64,000 nucleotides of DNA from the NCBI GenBank assembly GCA_933207985.1, contig OW240913.1:99235265-99299264 (forward strand), read 5' to 3'. A model generated the notes under the pieces. That model made no database searches and was not told the origin of the DNA. It worked only from the letters and a program-made list of their open reading frames with translations. The position numbers and the translations under genes are program-made. This document shows, piece after piece, positions 1-13,970 of this stretch (position 1 is its first letter; each line of letters begins with the position of its first letter). The DNA is from Pelobates cultripes. Its lineage: Eukaryota > Chordata > Amphibia > Anura > Pelobatidae.

Positions 1-2990
1 ATATATTTTTTTATTCTCCTGTAACAATCCTTTCATCAATTTATAAATTATTCCCATCTGAAATTTTTTCAACTCTTTCTAAAAAATGTTTAACTCTTAT
101 GTATGTAAATTTTTCAGCAACTGGCAGGTAGAATTCTTGTATTAGACTCTTAAATGGTTTTAATGTATTATTTGAAACTAACTCTTTGATAGTAACTATA
201 TCTCTGGATTGCCATGTGTTTAACGACATATTAGTCACATTCCACTCAATCACCGACACATTTTGAAAATCAAAAATTCGTTTTTTTAGTCCATATCTAT
301 TAATTTTATTCCATACAGGAGATATTTGTTTCCATCTAAAGGAATTAGAGAAATTAAAAATTTTAGTGTTCCATAGTAAATCTATTGGATTATTAATTTG
401 ACAAACTTTTCGTTCCATAATATACCAGGCCTCTTTCTCTATTTGAGTAAATTGGCATATCATTATGTGTACTAAAATGCCAGCTTCATAATATTTACTA
501 ATGTCTGGATATCCTGGTCCACCATTTTTACTGTTCCTTGATATTACAGAGTTCCTTATTCTTGGCTTTTTCCCTCTCCATACAAATTTTGAAAAATCCG
601 TTCTGAGCATTGTCATCCATGAAGGATGGATGGCTATGGGCAACATCCTGAATAAATATCATCACTTAGGAAGAACATATGATCTCAGGATGTTGATCCT
701 GCCAGTCCAGGATACTTCCAGATTTCTCCATTCTTTTAGGTTTTTGTTAGTTACTTTCAGAAGATCCATGAAGTTACTCTGCATTATTCTGTTTAGTTTC
801 TCACCAATTTTAATTCCCACATAGACAAAGGATTTCTGATTTAAAAAGTCATATCTGTCCTGATAATTATCAATTAAAATTTTTGGCATATTTATATATA
901 ATGCTACTGATTTTTAATTATTTAATTTGTAATTTGAAACTGCCCCATAAATCTCCAATTCCTGCATTATTGTTGGTAGGGACATTGATGAATTAGTTAA
1001 AAATAGTATAATATTGTCGGCATAAAGTGACAATTTAAGTTAATTTCTTGCTAATAAATTACCTTTAATGTTTGTATTGTGTCTAATTCTCCTAACCACT
1101 AGTTCTATAGTTAATATGTACAAAATTGGGGAGAATGGACATCTCTGTCTAGTTCCATTTTTAAGCTTAAACCATTTTGAACAGATGTTAGGGCCAATCA
1201 TTCTATCCATTGGAGAGGAGTATAACGCTAATAGTTGAAATCCAACCCTTAATGCTCAAATTTTGCGAAGTACTAGTCATAGAAGCCCAGCTGACTCTGT
1301 CAAAAGCCTTCTCGGTATCTAATGACAGGATCAGCATGGGATTCAGCTTTTGTTGTGATATGTCAATTACATTAATCAATTTTCTTATATTGTTGATCAT
1401 CATTCTGTCTGGCACAAAACCTTTCTGATCAGGATAAATCAGAAGGTTCAATACATCTTTTAATCTGTATGATATGATAGAAGAAATTAATTTGATATCG
1501 ACCTTAATAAGGGAAATTGGATGATAATTTTTTACGTCAGTTGGATCTTTTCCCGGCTTAAGTATTGGTAAAATGTTAGCTTTAAGCATCTCACTTAGAA
1601 AACCTCCCTTAGAGACTGCATTATTAAAGGAATCTTTCAAATGATCTACAATTGAGTTTTTCATCTCTATTGAATTTATTACCAAAGCCGTCTGGTCCTG
1701 GTGTTTTATAATTTTCCAAATTATCATTAGCTTTAATTATCTCTTCTTTAGATATTTCTCTATTTAATATACTTAGATGTTCACTTGATAATTTTGGAAG
1801 GTTAGCCTCTTTGATATATTCATTTATCTTATCCTTTGATAGTGGGTCTGGTCATATAGTTTAGCATAATATTCGTTAAAGGCATCCCCAATTTCTTCTG
1901 GTGTTAACTGTGTCTTGTTATTTAAAATTATTTTTTCTAAAAAATTGTTGGAATTTTTATTCTTAAGCATAATTATTAGTATCTTATCTGCCCTATAGTA
2001 TTTATGATAATATTAAAAAAAAAAAAATCATCATTTTTTTTTTATCCTTTCAAAGGTTTTATCTTGGATCTCTTTTTAAATGTTCATTATTTTTATCTGG
2101 TTGTCTCTAGAGGGATTAGTATAGTTTTCTCTATTTCTATTATATAGTTCTATGTATAGCTCTGCTAGGCTAGCTCCAAATCTTTTATCTCTTAGTTTTT
2201 TTAGTTTTATACAGTGGCCTCTAATAACTGCATTTTAAGAATACCATACTATATCATCTTCTACCTGTCCATATTTGTTTTCTTCAAAATAAAAGATTGT
2301 CATTTTATCTAAATATTCTTTATATTCTTTGTGTTGCAATAGAGTCTCATCCAATCTCCATGTTGTTTTATAATATCGTCGATTTGTATTGCTTTTTAAT
2401 TCCATAATAACACAGTTATGATCTGAGAATGGCATAGGTTTTATTTCTATTTTATGAGTTTTTTCCACTAAATTTGTTTCTCCCCAAAAAAATCTAATCT
2501 AGAGTATGAACCATGTGGCCATGAATAAAACGTATATTCTTTTGATAGGGGATTATTAACTCTCCATATATCACATACATTTTCTTTTTTCATGGGTGCC
2601 TTTATCTGTACAGATTTTATTATATGAAAATCGATCTAATAAGGTATCATGTAGACAGTTAAAATCTCCTGCTATATTCTTAAGACCCATTGCCACCTTT
2701 TTTAACTCTATTTAATGTCTCATTGGATTTTTGTTAGGAAGGTATACGTTTTCGTTTACTAACGTGAATATTTCATAATTTATCATGCAAACTGTAATAA
2801 TGAACCTTCCCTCTGGATCTTGATCTTCGTATTTAATGTCAACTTTTAAATCCCTCGGAAAAAAAAAATTGCAACCCTGCTTTTTTTGCCACTACTTCAA
2901 GTTGCTTTGGTGAAAGTGAGATAGAAGATTTGGATTTATAATGCAGACCAGATTGTGGCATCTACTTTTTCAAAGTGTCAGAACAATTTT
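1..2990 (-). mobile_element. L1/Tx1-like LINE, decayed, 3' end cut by window edge
   Basis: On the minus strand a LINE ORF2 can be followed in order: endonuclease pieces (about 2930 to 2235), reverse transcriptase (1727 to about 1008) and the region after it (889 to 41). Reading is broken by many stops and frameshifts. The left edge of the window cuts the 3' end. I see no ORF1 upstream of 2990, so the copy is probably 5' truncated there. Assignment to the L1/Tx1 type rests on motif order and the character of the C-terminal region. It is a dead copy. Confidence 0.85.
41..2930 (-). pseudogene. Broken LINE ORF2 (endonuclease, reverse transcriptase, C-terminal region)
   Basis: In an intact copy this protein nicks target DNA and reverse-transcribes the element RNA at the nick. 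The endonuclease piece (2235-2468) has the SDHNCVIMEL motif, whose SDH is a conserved active-site signature. The RT piece (1203-1727) has LPILKPGKDP, then LSLDTEKAFDRV, the first catalytic aspartate block. The second catalytic block at 1013-1024 reads YADN instead of YADD, so one metal-binding aspartate is lost. The piece at 662-889 contains SWTGRINILR, and 41-646 begins with IHPSWMTMLRTDFSKFVWRGKKPRI, here quoted only as its key parts FVWRGKKPRI and GGPGYPDI. Frameshifts and stops separate all pieces. Family assignment is secure; activity is excluded. Confidence 0.85.
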
Positions 2991-3505
2991 AATTTCATCC
3001 AGGATATAAGATGGCGTGAATGATTCTCCATTTTAATATGAGTACTCAAAGGAGAGGAAACAAACTGGAGTCAATTATTTTGATCAAACGACCTATTAGT
3101 TTATTAATGAGTGTTGCTTTAACACCTAATTTGAATGAATAAGCAGATATTTTGTCCAGAACAATAGTGTGGCCACTGACACCAGAGGGAATACCAGTCA
3201 CCATCTCTAACTGCCATCTTAGAGTCTCCTGGGGTGTGCCATTATTCCACTACTATTATCCTCTGGATACTTTTGTGGTAATGTGTAAATTCATACTGCC
3301 TTAATTGGAATTATATTTAAGTAATATTTCTTATAAATATATCTATGTATTAAGTAGGACCTACAGATAATTAAGAAGTGCTTCTATTAAAGTTTAAAGA
3401 AGAACAAGTGAAATCCTTTAATTTTACTGCAAAACATTTAAGGAAAGTAACATAGTTGATGAGAGAAGGTATCTTTCATAACATTTATTAGTATTCCTAT
3501 TGATA
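2991..3505. other. Unassigned intergenic sequence
   Basis: AT-rich sequence next to the truncated LINE. I see no open frame, repeat or structural motif that I can name. Confidence 0.4.
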
Positions 3506-4076
3506 AATTGGATGTGTGTTAGGGTTTTTGACAGGTGGTGCCCAGGAGACGGTAGTAAGTCAAATTCAAAGCACAGAATAGGGATGAGACATGTTGTAGT
3601 TAGGGAAAGCCAAGGTCAGGGACAGGCAGGAACAATATAACAGGCAGGTAGGTCAAGGAGCAGATGATAACAAGATTCACAGAAGTATACCAAATGAAGA
3701 GCACAGTATAACTGAGCACTGAGGTAAGGATAGAGATTATATAGGGGAGAAGTATCCACCTCTCACATAGTATTGGCTGAAAAGTGATTAGTCCCTTTAA
3801 AAGATTATAGGTGTTCTGTCCCTTTAAGAGGTCAGATGTTGTGTGCACGCACACCTAGAGTCTGTGGAGCCTACACATGGATTTTGCAGGAGACTTCCGC
3901 ATGCCATGGCGTTGTGTCGAGAGCCACGGTACTGCGTCTATGTGCCGCAGGGGTATTGGCTGTTTGTCCTTGTGGCTGAGGACACTGGAGTCCTCAGCAT
4001 GTGCTGAGGTGGGACCGCAGCAACCGCCGACGGAGACATGGCGAGGGACATCTAGGTAGGTGTAATCGTGTCAACG
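3506..4076. repeat. LTR-like or other interspersed repeat, unclassified
   Basis: This segment differs from its surroundings in base composition. It is purine-rich at first (phrases such as 'ccaaggtcagggacaggcag'), then GC-rich from about 3840. It contains two nearby 'ccctttaa' motifs at about 3790-3830. Such texture is typical of LTR and leader regions of frog Gypsy-type elements, but I cannot find both ends or a coding remnant. The repeat status is a guess from composition. Confidence 0.3.
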
Positions 4077-4652
4077 TGTGGGGACAGCCTAACTTTAAAT
4101 CACTTTGGCATCAATGTAGGACTACTACCAAGTATTACTACTATAAACATAATAATTTTTATGGATACTTACTAAAATCTGGTGTATTCTGATGTTTATT
4201 GTATTTTCAACATAAATAAACAAAATATTGCCCTAATAACCCGGAAGCGCCATCAATAACTGATATAATTACTATTTCAGGGTTAACCTCTTAACGCCTT
4301 ATAGGCGTGCTATGCCGTCCCGGCGCTAAAGGGTTTAAACGCTGTAAGGCGGCATATCAGCCCCCGTACGGCATTTAAATCACTGACAGATACATTGTCT
4401 CTGCCCCTCTCCTCACCTCACTTCTATCTGAGAGATTGTTGTAGATCGTAGCTGTGGTGAAAAAAAGTTTTAAAACTTCGTAAAAGTGTATTTATAACGT
4501 CATTCTAAATGTATTTTGATTTAAATATATATTTATATTAACATCAAAATACAGTTAGAACAAATTTAAACCAGTATATCATTTTATTTTTTTAATTCCA
4601 TTTTTCTATTTAATTATTGATTATTTATATTTTTTATTATTATTTTTATTAT

Positions 4653-4709
4653 TATTTATATTTTATATATATATATATAAATAATCAATACATATGTATA
4701 TGTGTTTGT

Positions 4710-4765
<56 letters not shown>

Positions 4766-4800
4766 GCATATATATATTTGTGTGTGTGTGTGTATGCATA
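4653..4800. repeat. (TA)n and (TG)n microsatellite
   Basis: Long AT dinucleotide runs at about 4660-4680 and 4714-4760 are followed by a short TG run at 4780-4792. Open frames across this tract are artefacts of the repeat. Confidence 0.95.
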
Positions 4801-5264
4801 AAGTGTACCATCTTCTGCACTGTCTGCTTGTTTTTTTTTTCTCCCTCTCCCCCTCACTCTGATCTTTATGACCCTCTGCAAGAATGTTGTATATTATCTA
4901 TCAAACCTGTGTCTTATCTGCACTCATGTCACTTTAAACCCTGTATCACAACTCAACTTTGACCCTGTATCACAACTCAACCCAAATCTTCCTTAACCCG
5001 TTCCCTGCTGCCATGATCACTGTACTGTACCAGTGATCACTATGATCAGAGGGCTCTCTGATCAGGCTGACTTTTTTATAAATAAAAATAACCCTTTAAC
5101 CCCTTAAGTACTGATCGCAGGTGTCTAAACTGTGATCAGTCATTTATTAAAATTTGGGGGTTTCTTTGGGTTTTTGTGGGTGGGGGTCTGAATAAAGTAA
5201 TTACCACCTTAGCTTTTAAAGTTTTTAACATTAACTTAGTCCCCCCTAGAATGATAGTGACAAT

Positions 5265-6330
<1,066 letters not shown>

Positions 6331-6740
6331 GCAGTGTCTGTGTGACCACGTCCTGCTGTGACAGGAAAAGGGAGGGGGAGAGCTACAGGCAAACAATACA
6401 TTCACAAAAGGAAGGAGGAGAGGGAGAGGCACAGAGCAATATATTTCACTTAACCACAGAGCTACCCCCCCCCCCGCCCATTGTTGACCCACAGCTGCAT
6501 ACATTTAGAACAGTCACAAAAATGGCACCGCAAGCTTGTGGCCCATGCCAAATAAATCAGGCCATCTATCACATAGCTTTCTCCATAGAAATAGACATTG
6601 GGCACATGAGAATATGGCACTTGGTGACGGCCTTCCATCACACATCTCCATTTCTCCACCTCCGACAGCCGCAGCATGGTCCACACAGATCAGCTCGCTG
6701 CTGTCTGGAGTGAACACAGTCTGTGAGCGACGGCGTTCTG
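6331..6740. other. Unassigned segment inside element A
   Basis: This holds purine-rich sequence, a C10 run at about 6468-6477, and CpG-containing sequence. No family recognised. Open frames here overlap one another on both strands and have no recognisable protein. Confidence 0.35.
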
Positions 6741-6744
6741 TCTC

Positions 6745-7332
6745 AGTAATTTTCATTTCTGGGCAGCCATATGGTCTCAAAGGTAGCCTAGGCTCAGCAA
6801 ACCAATTTACCACATTTCTGTGTGAAAACATAAATGGACAAGCCCTATATTTGACCCTGTAACTTTCCAAAACCCCCTAAAATGTATACATGGAGGGTAC
6901 CGTACTTCTGAGACATCACTGAACAGAAATGTGATTGTTTCAGAGCAGTAAAATGTATAACAACAATAATATCATCAGTGAAAGTACAGTTTTTATGTGA
7001 AAAAAAGCAAATAAAAAAATCTGAACACCAACCTTGGCTAGGGCTTGTGACTAAGTGGCTACTACAAAAGACTGGACATAGCCCATTTTGAATACCCTGG
7101 GATGTCTACTTTTCTAAATGGTGTGCCATGATGGGGGTAATTTTCATTTCTGGGCTGCCATACAGTCTCAAAGGTAGCTTAGGCTCAGCTACTAAATAAT
7201 CTACCAAATTTCTGCGAGTGAAAACATAGCTGGACAAGCCCTATATTTGACCCTGTAACTTTCCAAAACCCCATAAAACGTATACATGGGTGGTACCATT
7301 GTACTTCTAAGACATCACTGAACAGAAATGTT
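6745..7332. repeat. ~390-bp tandem modules of element A (copies 1 and 2)
   Basis: The phrase 'taattttcatttctgggc' occurs at about 6747 and again at about 7139, and both copies run on through 'ggacaagccctatatttgac' to 'cactgaacagaaatg'. The period is about 392 bp. A third partial copy continues after the CR1 insertion (10255-10450). Element B contains modules of the same period, so this looks like a structural feature of the family. Confidence 0.75.
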
Positions 7333-7341
7333 ACATAGTTA

Positions 7342-10252
7342 CATAGCTAAAAAGAGACTTGCGTCCATCAAGTTCAGCCTTCCTCACATATGTTTTTGCT
7401 GTTGATCCAAAAGAAGGTAAAAAACTTAGTTTGAAGCGCTTCCAATTTTGCAACAAACTAGGAAAAAAATCCTTCATGACCCCAAAATAGCAGTCAGATG
7501 TCTTCTTGGATCAAGCAGCTATTACCCCACTAATTAGAAACGATATCCCTGTATGTTATGTTTTTGCAAGTATTTATCCAATTGCAGTTTAAACATCTGT
7601 ATAGACTCTGACAAAATCACCTCTACAGGCAGAGAATTCCATATCCTTATTGTTCTTACTGTAAAAAAAAACCTTTTCTTTGCCTTAGATTAAATTTCCT
7701 TTCTTCCAGCCTAAATCTGTGACCTTGTGTCCTATGTATAGCCCTGTTTATGAATAGATTTCCAGATAAAGGTTTGTACTGGCCCCAAATATATTTCTAA
7801 AATGTTATCATATCCCCCTCAGGCGCCATTTTTTTTTAACCTTTCTTCATAACTAAAATGCTCCATTCCTTTTATCAATTTTGTAGCTCGTCTCTGCACT
7901 TTTTCTAGTGCCATGATATCTTTCTTTAGAACAGGTGCCCAAAATTGCACAGCATATTCAAGGTGTGGTCTTACCAATGATTTATAAAGAGGCAAAATTA
8001 TATTTTCATCCTGAGAATTTATGCCCCTATTTATACATGACAAAACCTAACTGGCCTTAGCAACTGCAGATTGACGTTGCATATTGCTGCCTAATTTGTT
8101 GTCTATAACAATTCCCAAATCCTTCTCGTGTGTGGTTATCCCTAGTTCACTACCATTTAGGGTGTAAATTGCTTGTGCATTCTTAACCCCAAAGTGCATA
8201 ACTTTGCATTTCTCTACGTTAAATTTCATCTGTCACCTTAGTGCCCAGTCCCCCAATCTGTCCAAATCCCTCTACAGCAAAGCAATATCCTGCTCACATT
8301 TTATTACTTTACAAAGTTTTGTGTCATCTGCAAACACTGATACATGGCTTTCAATGCCTATTTCAAGATCATTTATAAATATGTTAAATAGAAGCGGTCA
8401 CAAAACAGAACCCTGAGGAACACCACTTACCACTTTTGTCCAGCCTTAAAATTTACCATTAATGACAACTCGTTGTACTCTATCCTTAAGCCAATGTTCT
8501 AACCAAGAACAAGAATACTCATCTAGACAAATATATTTTAGTTTGAAGACTAACCTATTGTGAGGAACCATATCAAATGCCTTGGCAAAATCCAAGTAGA
8601 TCACATCCAATGCAACACCCTGATCTATACTTCTACTTACTTCTTCATAGAATGCAATTAGGTTAGTTTGACATGACATATGTTTCATAAAACCATGCTG
8701 ATTATTGCTAATAACAAAGTTCTTCCCAATTAATTCCTGAATATTATCCCTTAATAGCCTTTCAAATATTTTCCCAGTCACAGAAGTTAAGCCCACAGGT
8801 CTATAATTTCCAGGCAATGATTTTGAACCCTTTTTAAATATAGGAACAACATCTGCCTTACTCCAATCCTCCAGTACAATACCTGAAACAAAAAAAATCT
8901 TGAAAGATTAAATACAGAGGTTCGCTTATTTCCCCACTTAGCTCCTTAAGTACTCGTGGGTGAATACCGTCAGGCCCCGGAGCTTTATTTACATAAATTT
9001 TATTTAATAGCTGTAGCACCTTTTCTCGAGTTATCCAATCACAAGTTATCTTCAAGTTTTTTGCAGCAATCATTTGCATATCTCTTGCCATAGGATCCTC
9101 ATTAATATATACTGAAGAAAAATAGTTATTACAATTCCTGCTTTTTCCTGGTCTTCATTAGCTAAGAAACCCATCTCTGTTTCCAGTGTACCTACACTTA
9201 AATTTTTTGTTTTTTAAGAATTGATGTACTTGAAAAAAATGTTGGGGTTGGTTTTGCATTCTTTGGCTATCAATTTCTCATTTTCTAGTTTAGCCACTTT
9301 AATTGCCTTTTTGCAAGCATTATTGGCTTCCTTATATCTTATATAGGATTCCTCTGATTTGTCCAATTTAAATGCTTTACATGCCCTTTTTTATTTTGAA
9401 TCACTTGTTTTACTTCTATACTAAGCCACATTGGTTTTAATTTGTTTCTTTTATATTTATTACCCAATGGTACATACTGAGAAATGTACCTTTCTAATAT
9501 TTGTTTGAATAGTTTCCATTTATCCTCAGTGTTTTTATCACTAAGGAGTTTATGCCAGTCGATATGTTGGAGAGCTGCCCTAATCTTATTGAAATTGGCT
9601 TTTTTTAAATTATACGTTTTAGTGCTTTTTTATGCTTTTGCTTTTTTGAGTTTATTTAAAAAATTACCATATTGTGATCACTATTTCCCAAATGCTCCCC
9701 TACTTGAATGTTGGTTAAAAGATCAACATTGTTTGTTATAACGAGATCCAGACAAGCATCATTTCTAGTTGGTGCTTGTACCAGTTGTGACATAAAGGTG
9801 TCATTTAACACATTCAAAAACCTGATTCCACTTGCTAAAGTACTAGTCCCTCTATCCCAATTTATGTCCAGGTAATTAAAATCTCAAATAATTAACGTGT
9901 TACCTCAATTTGCAGCTTTCCCAATTTGCTCTAACAGCTGTTTTTCCTCATTAATATTTACATGAGGTGGTTTATAACATCTCCCAACCAATAATTGATT
10001 TCCCTTTGTTTGCCCCAAGCAGATATCTACCCATAAAGTTTCCACATTTTCCTCGTCATACTCCACAAGCCTAAGATTTGACTTTAACTCATAGTTGACA
10101 TACAAACATACCCAACCTCCCTTCTTGTTTTTCCTATCCTTCCTAAATAATGTGTAGCCAAGTTAACTGCCCAGTCATGTGTCTCATCCCACCATGTTTC
10201 TGTTATGCCTATTATATCATATTGTTTAGTGTATGCTATTGCCTCTTGTTCC
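7342..10252 (-). mobile_element. CR1-type LINE inserted in element A
   Basis: The 3' end at 7332-7400 has 'ttacatagttacatag' and the nearby phrase 'cgtccatcaagttcagcct', a hallmark of frog CR1-like elements. Upstream on the minus strand come a C-terminal region, reverse transcriptase and endonuclease. The copy ends near 10252 inside the endonuclease, so it is 5' truncated. It separates the second and third 390-bp modules of element A, so it is younger than those modules. Confidence 0.85.
7819..10240 (-). pseudogene. CR1 ORF2 relic (endonuclease, RT, C-terminal domain)
   Basis: Read from 10240 downward. The endonuclease begins with ITETWWDETHDW, a classic CR1 motif. A further endonuclease piece (9905-10105) carries LVGRCYKPPH. 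The pre-RT region has NKAPGPDGIHP (8858-9091). The RT (8446-8817) begins PGNYRPVGLTSVTGKIFERL, with LDFAKAFDMVPH as the first catalytic block. The second catalytic block at 8323-8334 is an intact FADD. The C-terminal piece (7819-8043) has LVRPHLEYAVQFWAP and KVQRRATKLIKG. Stops and frameshifts divide the reading frame; one stop falls in the otherwise conserved GVPQGSVL-x-PLLFN block. Catalytic motifs survive but the protein cannot be made whole. Confidence 0.88.
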
Positions 10253-10648
10253 CCCATTTTGTTAAATTTCTATGTGTAAAAAAAACTAATGGACAAGACC
10301 TATATTTGGCCCTGTAACTTTTCAAAACCCCATAAAACCTATATATGTGAGGTACTGTTTTACTCGTGATACATTGCAGAATACAAATATGTGCAGTATT
10401 ATAACATTCACAGTTAAAATGCCATGCAGAACTAACTTTTTTTATATATTTTTTCATATAAAATTGAGTTCCACATATGAATATTTGATATGAAATGAAA
10501 GCTCTGTTTCTCCTGAACAAAACGATATATAATAAGTGTGGGTGCACTTAATATGAAAGCGGTAAATTATTGTTGCACAAACATATAGTCAAATTCTGTG
10601 GTTTGTTTACATTTTTCTTTATCACAACTTGTATATTTGGCTCCGTCC
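10253..10648. repeat. Third 390-bp module and right interior of element A
   Basis: From 10255 the sequence resumes the module found at 6745 and 7139 ('tggacaagacctatatttgg'). The part from about 10490 parallels 14210-14365 of element B ('aaagctctgtttctcctgaa' against 'aaagccctttctgtcctt', then 'tatataataagtgtgggtgc' against 'tatataatatgtctcggtgc'), showing that A and B share their right interior. Confidence 0.7.
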
Positions 10649-10739
10649 TTAACCCCTTCAGGACGGGTGACGGACGAGGTCCGTCACACAGGGGAGACCC
10701 TTAACGACGGGTGTCGGACCTCGTCCGTCACGCGGTAAA

Positions 10740-11540
10740 ATTAACCCCGGATCGCCGCTATCGCGGCGATCGCGGGGTTAATGGTGCTCCCGGTATGCCT
10801 CTGCATTGGAGGCATACCGGGAGCACCCGGTCAAGCTGCCCAGCACATGTGCTCGCTCTGACCACAAGTCTGAGCGAGCACATGTGCTCTGTATACTCAC
10901 CTACCGGCTCCCTGCACTTCCGGGTTCTGTGTGAAGTGCAGGGAGCCGGATCAGTGCTGATCCTGCCCCCTGCTGTTAAAAAAATAAAGTTTATTTAAAG
11001 TGTCCCCCCTTACCCATTTTAATAAAAAATTAACCCCTTCCCTGCCAATTGATCACTGACTACAGTGATCAATTGGCAGGGATTACATTTTACTATGATC
11101 TGATTTTTTTTTTTTAACCCCTGAGGGTTAATTCTTTTTTTTTTAACCCTCAGGGGTTAAATTAATTAAATTAATTAATTAAATTATTTTTACATTATAT
11201 ATTTAGATAGCTGGGGTAGGTGGAAGTTAGTGGGGAATTGGGGGATTTGGCGTTAGGCTAACTAGGGGTTAACGTTAAAAAAAAGTTTTAAAAGAAACTT
11301 TAAAAAGTTAAAAATTAAGCTTAAAAAAATGTTTTAATAACATTTAAGTAATAAAAACAAAAAAACACACTTTACCTAGTCCAAATAAAAATTAACCCCT
11401 TCCCTGCCAGTCGATCACTGCCTACAGCGATCAAATAGAGATCACAGTATTATACTGTGATCTAATTTTTTTTAACCCCTGAGGATTAACTTTTATTTAT
11501 TTTTTTAACCCTCAGGGGTTCAATTTATTTAATTAATTAA
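10740..11540. repeat. Subterminal hairpins and repeated blocks of element B
   Basis: Several short palindromes occur here: about 10751-10780 (GCG-rich, 'gatcgccgctatcgcggcgatc'-like), 10785-10826 (two arms around 'tgcctctgcattggaggca'), 10845-10885 ('acatgtgctcgctc' arms), and 11046-11080 ('ccaattgatcactg' arms). A block with 'aaccccttccctgccaattg' at 11033 is repeated in altered form at 11395. Subterminal palindromes of this sort are common in non-autonomous DNA transposons. Confidence 0.6.
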
Positions 11541-11799
11541 TTTAAATATTTTATAACTATATATTTTGCTAGCTGGGGTGGGTGGGAGTTATGGGAAAAT
11601 GGGGAATTTACTGTTAGTGCTGCGTACTGCTAGTTAGGGGTTAACAGTAAAAAAAATAGCTTAGAAAAATGTTAAATCTGTAAAAAAGTTTTAAGAAAGT
11701 TTAGGAAAGTTTAAAAAAAATTTATAAGCAAAACAAAAGTTTAAAAACTAGTTTTTAAAAGTAAAAAAGTTATAAAAAGTAAAAAAATACATTTTAAAA

Positions 11800-13970
11800 A
11801 CGCTCATTACCACTACACCTGGAACAAACTAGAGAAAAAATTATCCCACGCCAAGGTTCAAAATATGCCTTTTGAATTACCCCAGGGTGTATTCTTTAAT
11901 AAATAGTATGTGTTTGTGGGGAAGTTTCAATAACCAACCGTCTAAACTATTCCAAATTGGAACATGGACACAGCGTAAAACTTCAAAGTTAGAAAAAAAC
12001 TGAATGGCTGCGTCTCAAATGCGCCCCTTCAACATCCACATATACCTGGCAAAGGTACATACGGGGGTATTGCTGTACTCAGCCGACATAGCTGAGCAAC
12101 ATATGAAGTATTATACAGTCATAGTACACATAAGGTTTGCAAAATATGCTGCGCAAACTCACTTTGTATGTCAAAAAAGCAGAAAAAATGCTTATTACCA
12201 CTACACTTGGTACAAGCTAGCGGAAAAATGATCCCACACTAAGGTTCAAAATATGCCTTTTGAAATACCCTGGGATGTCTTCTTTAAGAAATGGTATGGC
12301 TTTATGGGGAATTTGGATTATATAGCCTGGTAAAATACTCTAAAATGGGACATAGGCACAGCATAAAAATTCAAAGTTTGAAAAAAACTGGAATGGCTGT
12401 GTCCCAAATGTGCCCCTCCGATGTCCACACATACCTGGCAAAGGTACATACGGGGGTATTGCTGTACTCAGCCGACATAGCTGAGCAACATATGAAGTAT
12501 TATACAGTCGTAGCACACATAAGGTTTGCAAAATATACTGTGCAAACTCACTTTGTATGTCAAAAAGGCAGAAAAAACGCTTATTACCACTACATCTGGT
12601 ACAAGCTAGCGGAAAAATGATCCCACGCTAAGGTTCAAACTATACCTTTTGAAACACCCTGGGGTGTCTACTTTAAGAAATGGTAGGCCTTTGTGGGGTA
12701 GATTGAATTTAAAACCTGCGAAGATGCTTGGAAATTGCACATAGGCCCAGCGTCAAAATTCAAAGTTTGGTAAAAACGGATATGGCTTGGTCTCCTATAT
12801 GGCACTGTAGCTTCACAAAATAGTGACAAAGACATTCATTGGGGGTGTATTTTTACTCAAAAGACTTAGCTGAGCATAATTTGGGAGGTTTGAACTTAGT
12901 GGCACATATGAAATATACAAAACGCCCAGCAAAAATGCAATCCGTATGTAAAAAATGCACAAAATAATTTTTTACCACATACTTTGGCATATATTGGTGA
13001 AAAAATGGGGGTATGTTAAGGCACAATATGCACCTTATGAGATACCCTGGAGTGTCTACTTTTACAAATGGTAGGCCTTTGTGGGGTTTTTTTGAACAGT
13101 CAAACTGTTATAATACCCCAAATGGAAGCTAAGGCTCATTAAATCCGTCTCTCAAAATTCTACTGTGAATACTGTAAAGGACAGGTCTCCTATATGGCAC
13201 TATAGCTTCACGAAATAGTGCCAAAGACATTCATATGGGGTGTCATTTTACTCAGAAGACTTAGCTGAGCATAATTTGGGGGGTTTGAACTTAGTGGCAC
13301 ATATGAAATATACAAAACGCCCAGCAAAAATGCAATCCGTATGTAAAAAATGCACAAAATTTTTTTTACCACATACTTTGGCATATATTGGTGAAAAAAT
13401 GGGGGCATGTTAAGGCACAATATGCACCTTATAAGATACCCTGGAGTGTCTACTTTTACAAATGGTAGGCCTTTGTGGGGGTTTTTTGAACAGTCAAACT
13501 GTTATAATACCCCAAATGGAAGCTAAGGCTCATTAAATTTATCTCTCAACATTCTACTGTGAATACTGAAAAGGACAGGTATCCTGTATGGCACTGTAAC
13601 TTCACGAAATAGTGCAAAAGACATACAATGGGGGTGTCATTTTACTCAGCAGATGTAACTGAACACAAAATAAAACTTTGTACAGGAATAGCACACACCA
13701 ACTTTACAAAATATACACGAGAATTTCTCTGTTATAAGTTTGTGTGCCAAAAACCAAAAAGAACACAATTTTACTCCAATATTTAGCAGAGGTTGGCGGT
13801 AATATGGCTACGTAGAAAGTGTCAAAACAACCTTAGGTAAATAGCCCGTGATGTCTACTTTATATAAATATATACTTTTGTGTAGCAATTTTGTTTTCTT
13901 TTATGGCTATTAAGCTTACAAGACAAACATACCAAATTCTAAAATCGCTCCACATTAAAATTTTATTTTA
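11800..13970. repeat. ~390-bp tandem modules of element B (about 5.5 copies)
   Basis: The landmark 'ttaccac(t/a)' followed by 'ggtacaagctagcgg' or its variant recurs at about 11807, 12195, 12584, 12972 and 13366, and in worn form at 13773. Spacing is 388-394, rising to 407. Each module also holds 'ccctggggtgtctacttt'-like and 'actcagccgacatagctgag'-like words. The first three copies are close to one another, and the next two form a second subfamily. No coding potential is evident. Confidence 0.85.

Noticed and set aside
3600..4192. Small open frames as a host gene
   Set aside because: Short, overlapping, without motifs, in an LTR-like segment.
6342..6870. Overlapping frames on both strands, up to 123 codons
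   Set aside because: Low-complexity C and GA runs, no splice-site-bounded exon, no motif, and the region lies in transposon debris.
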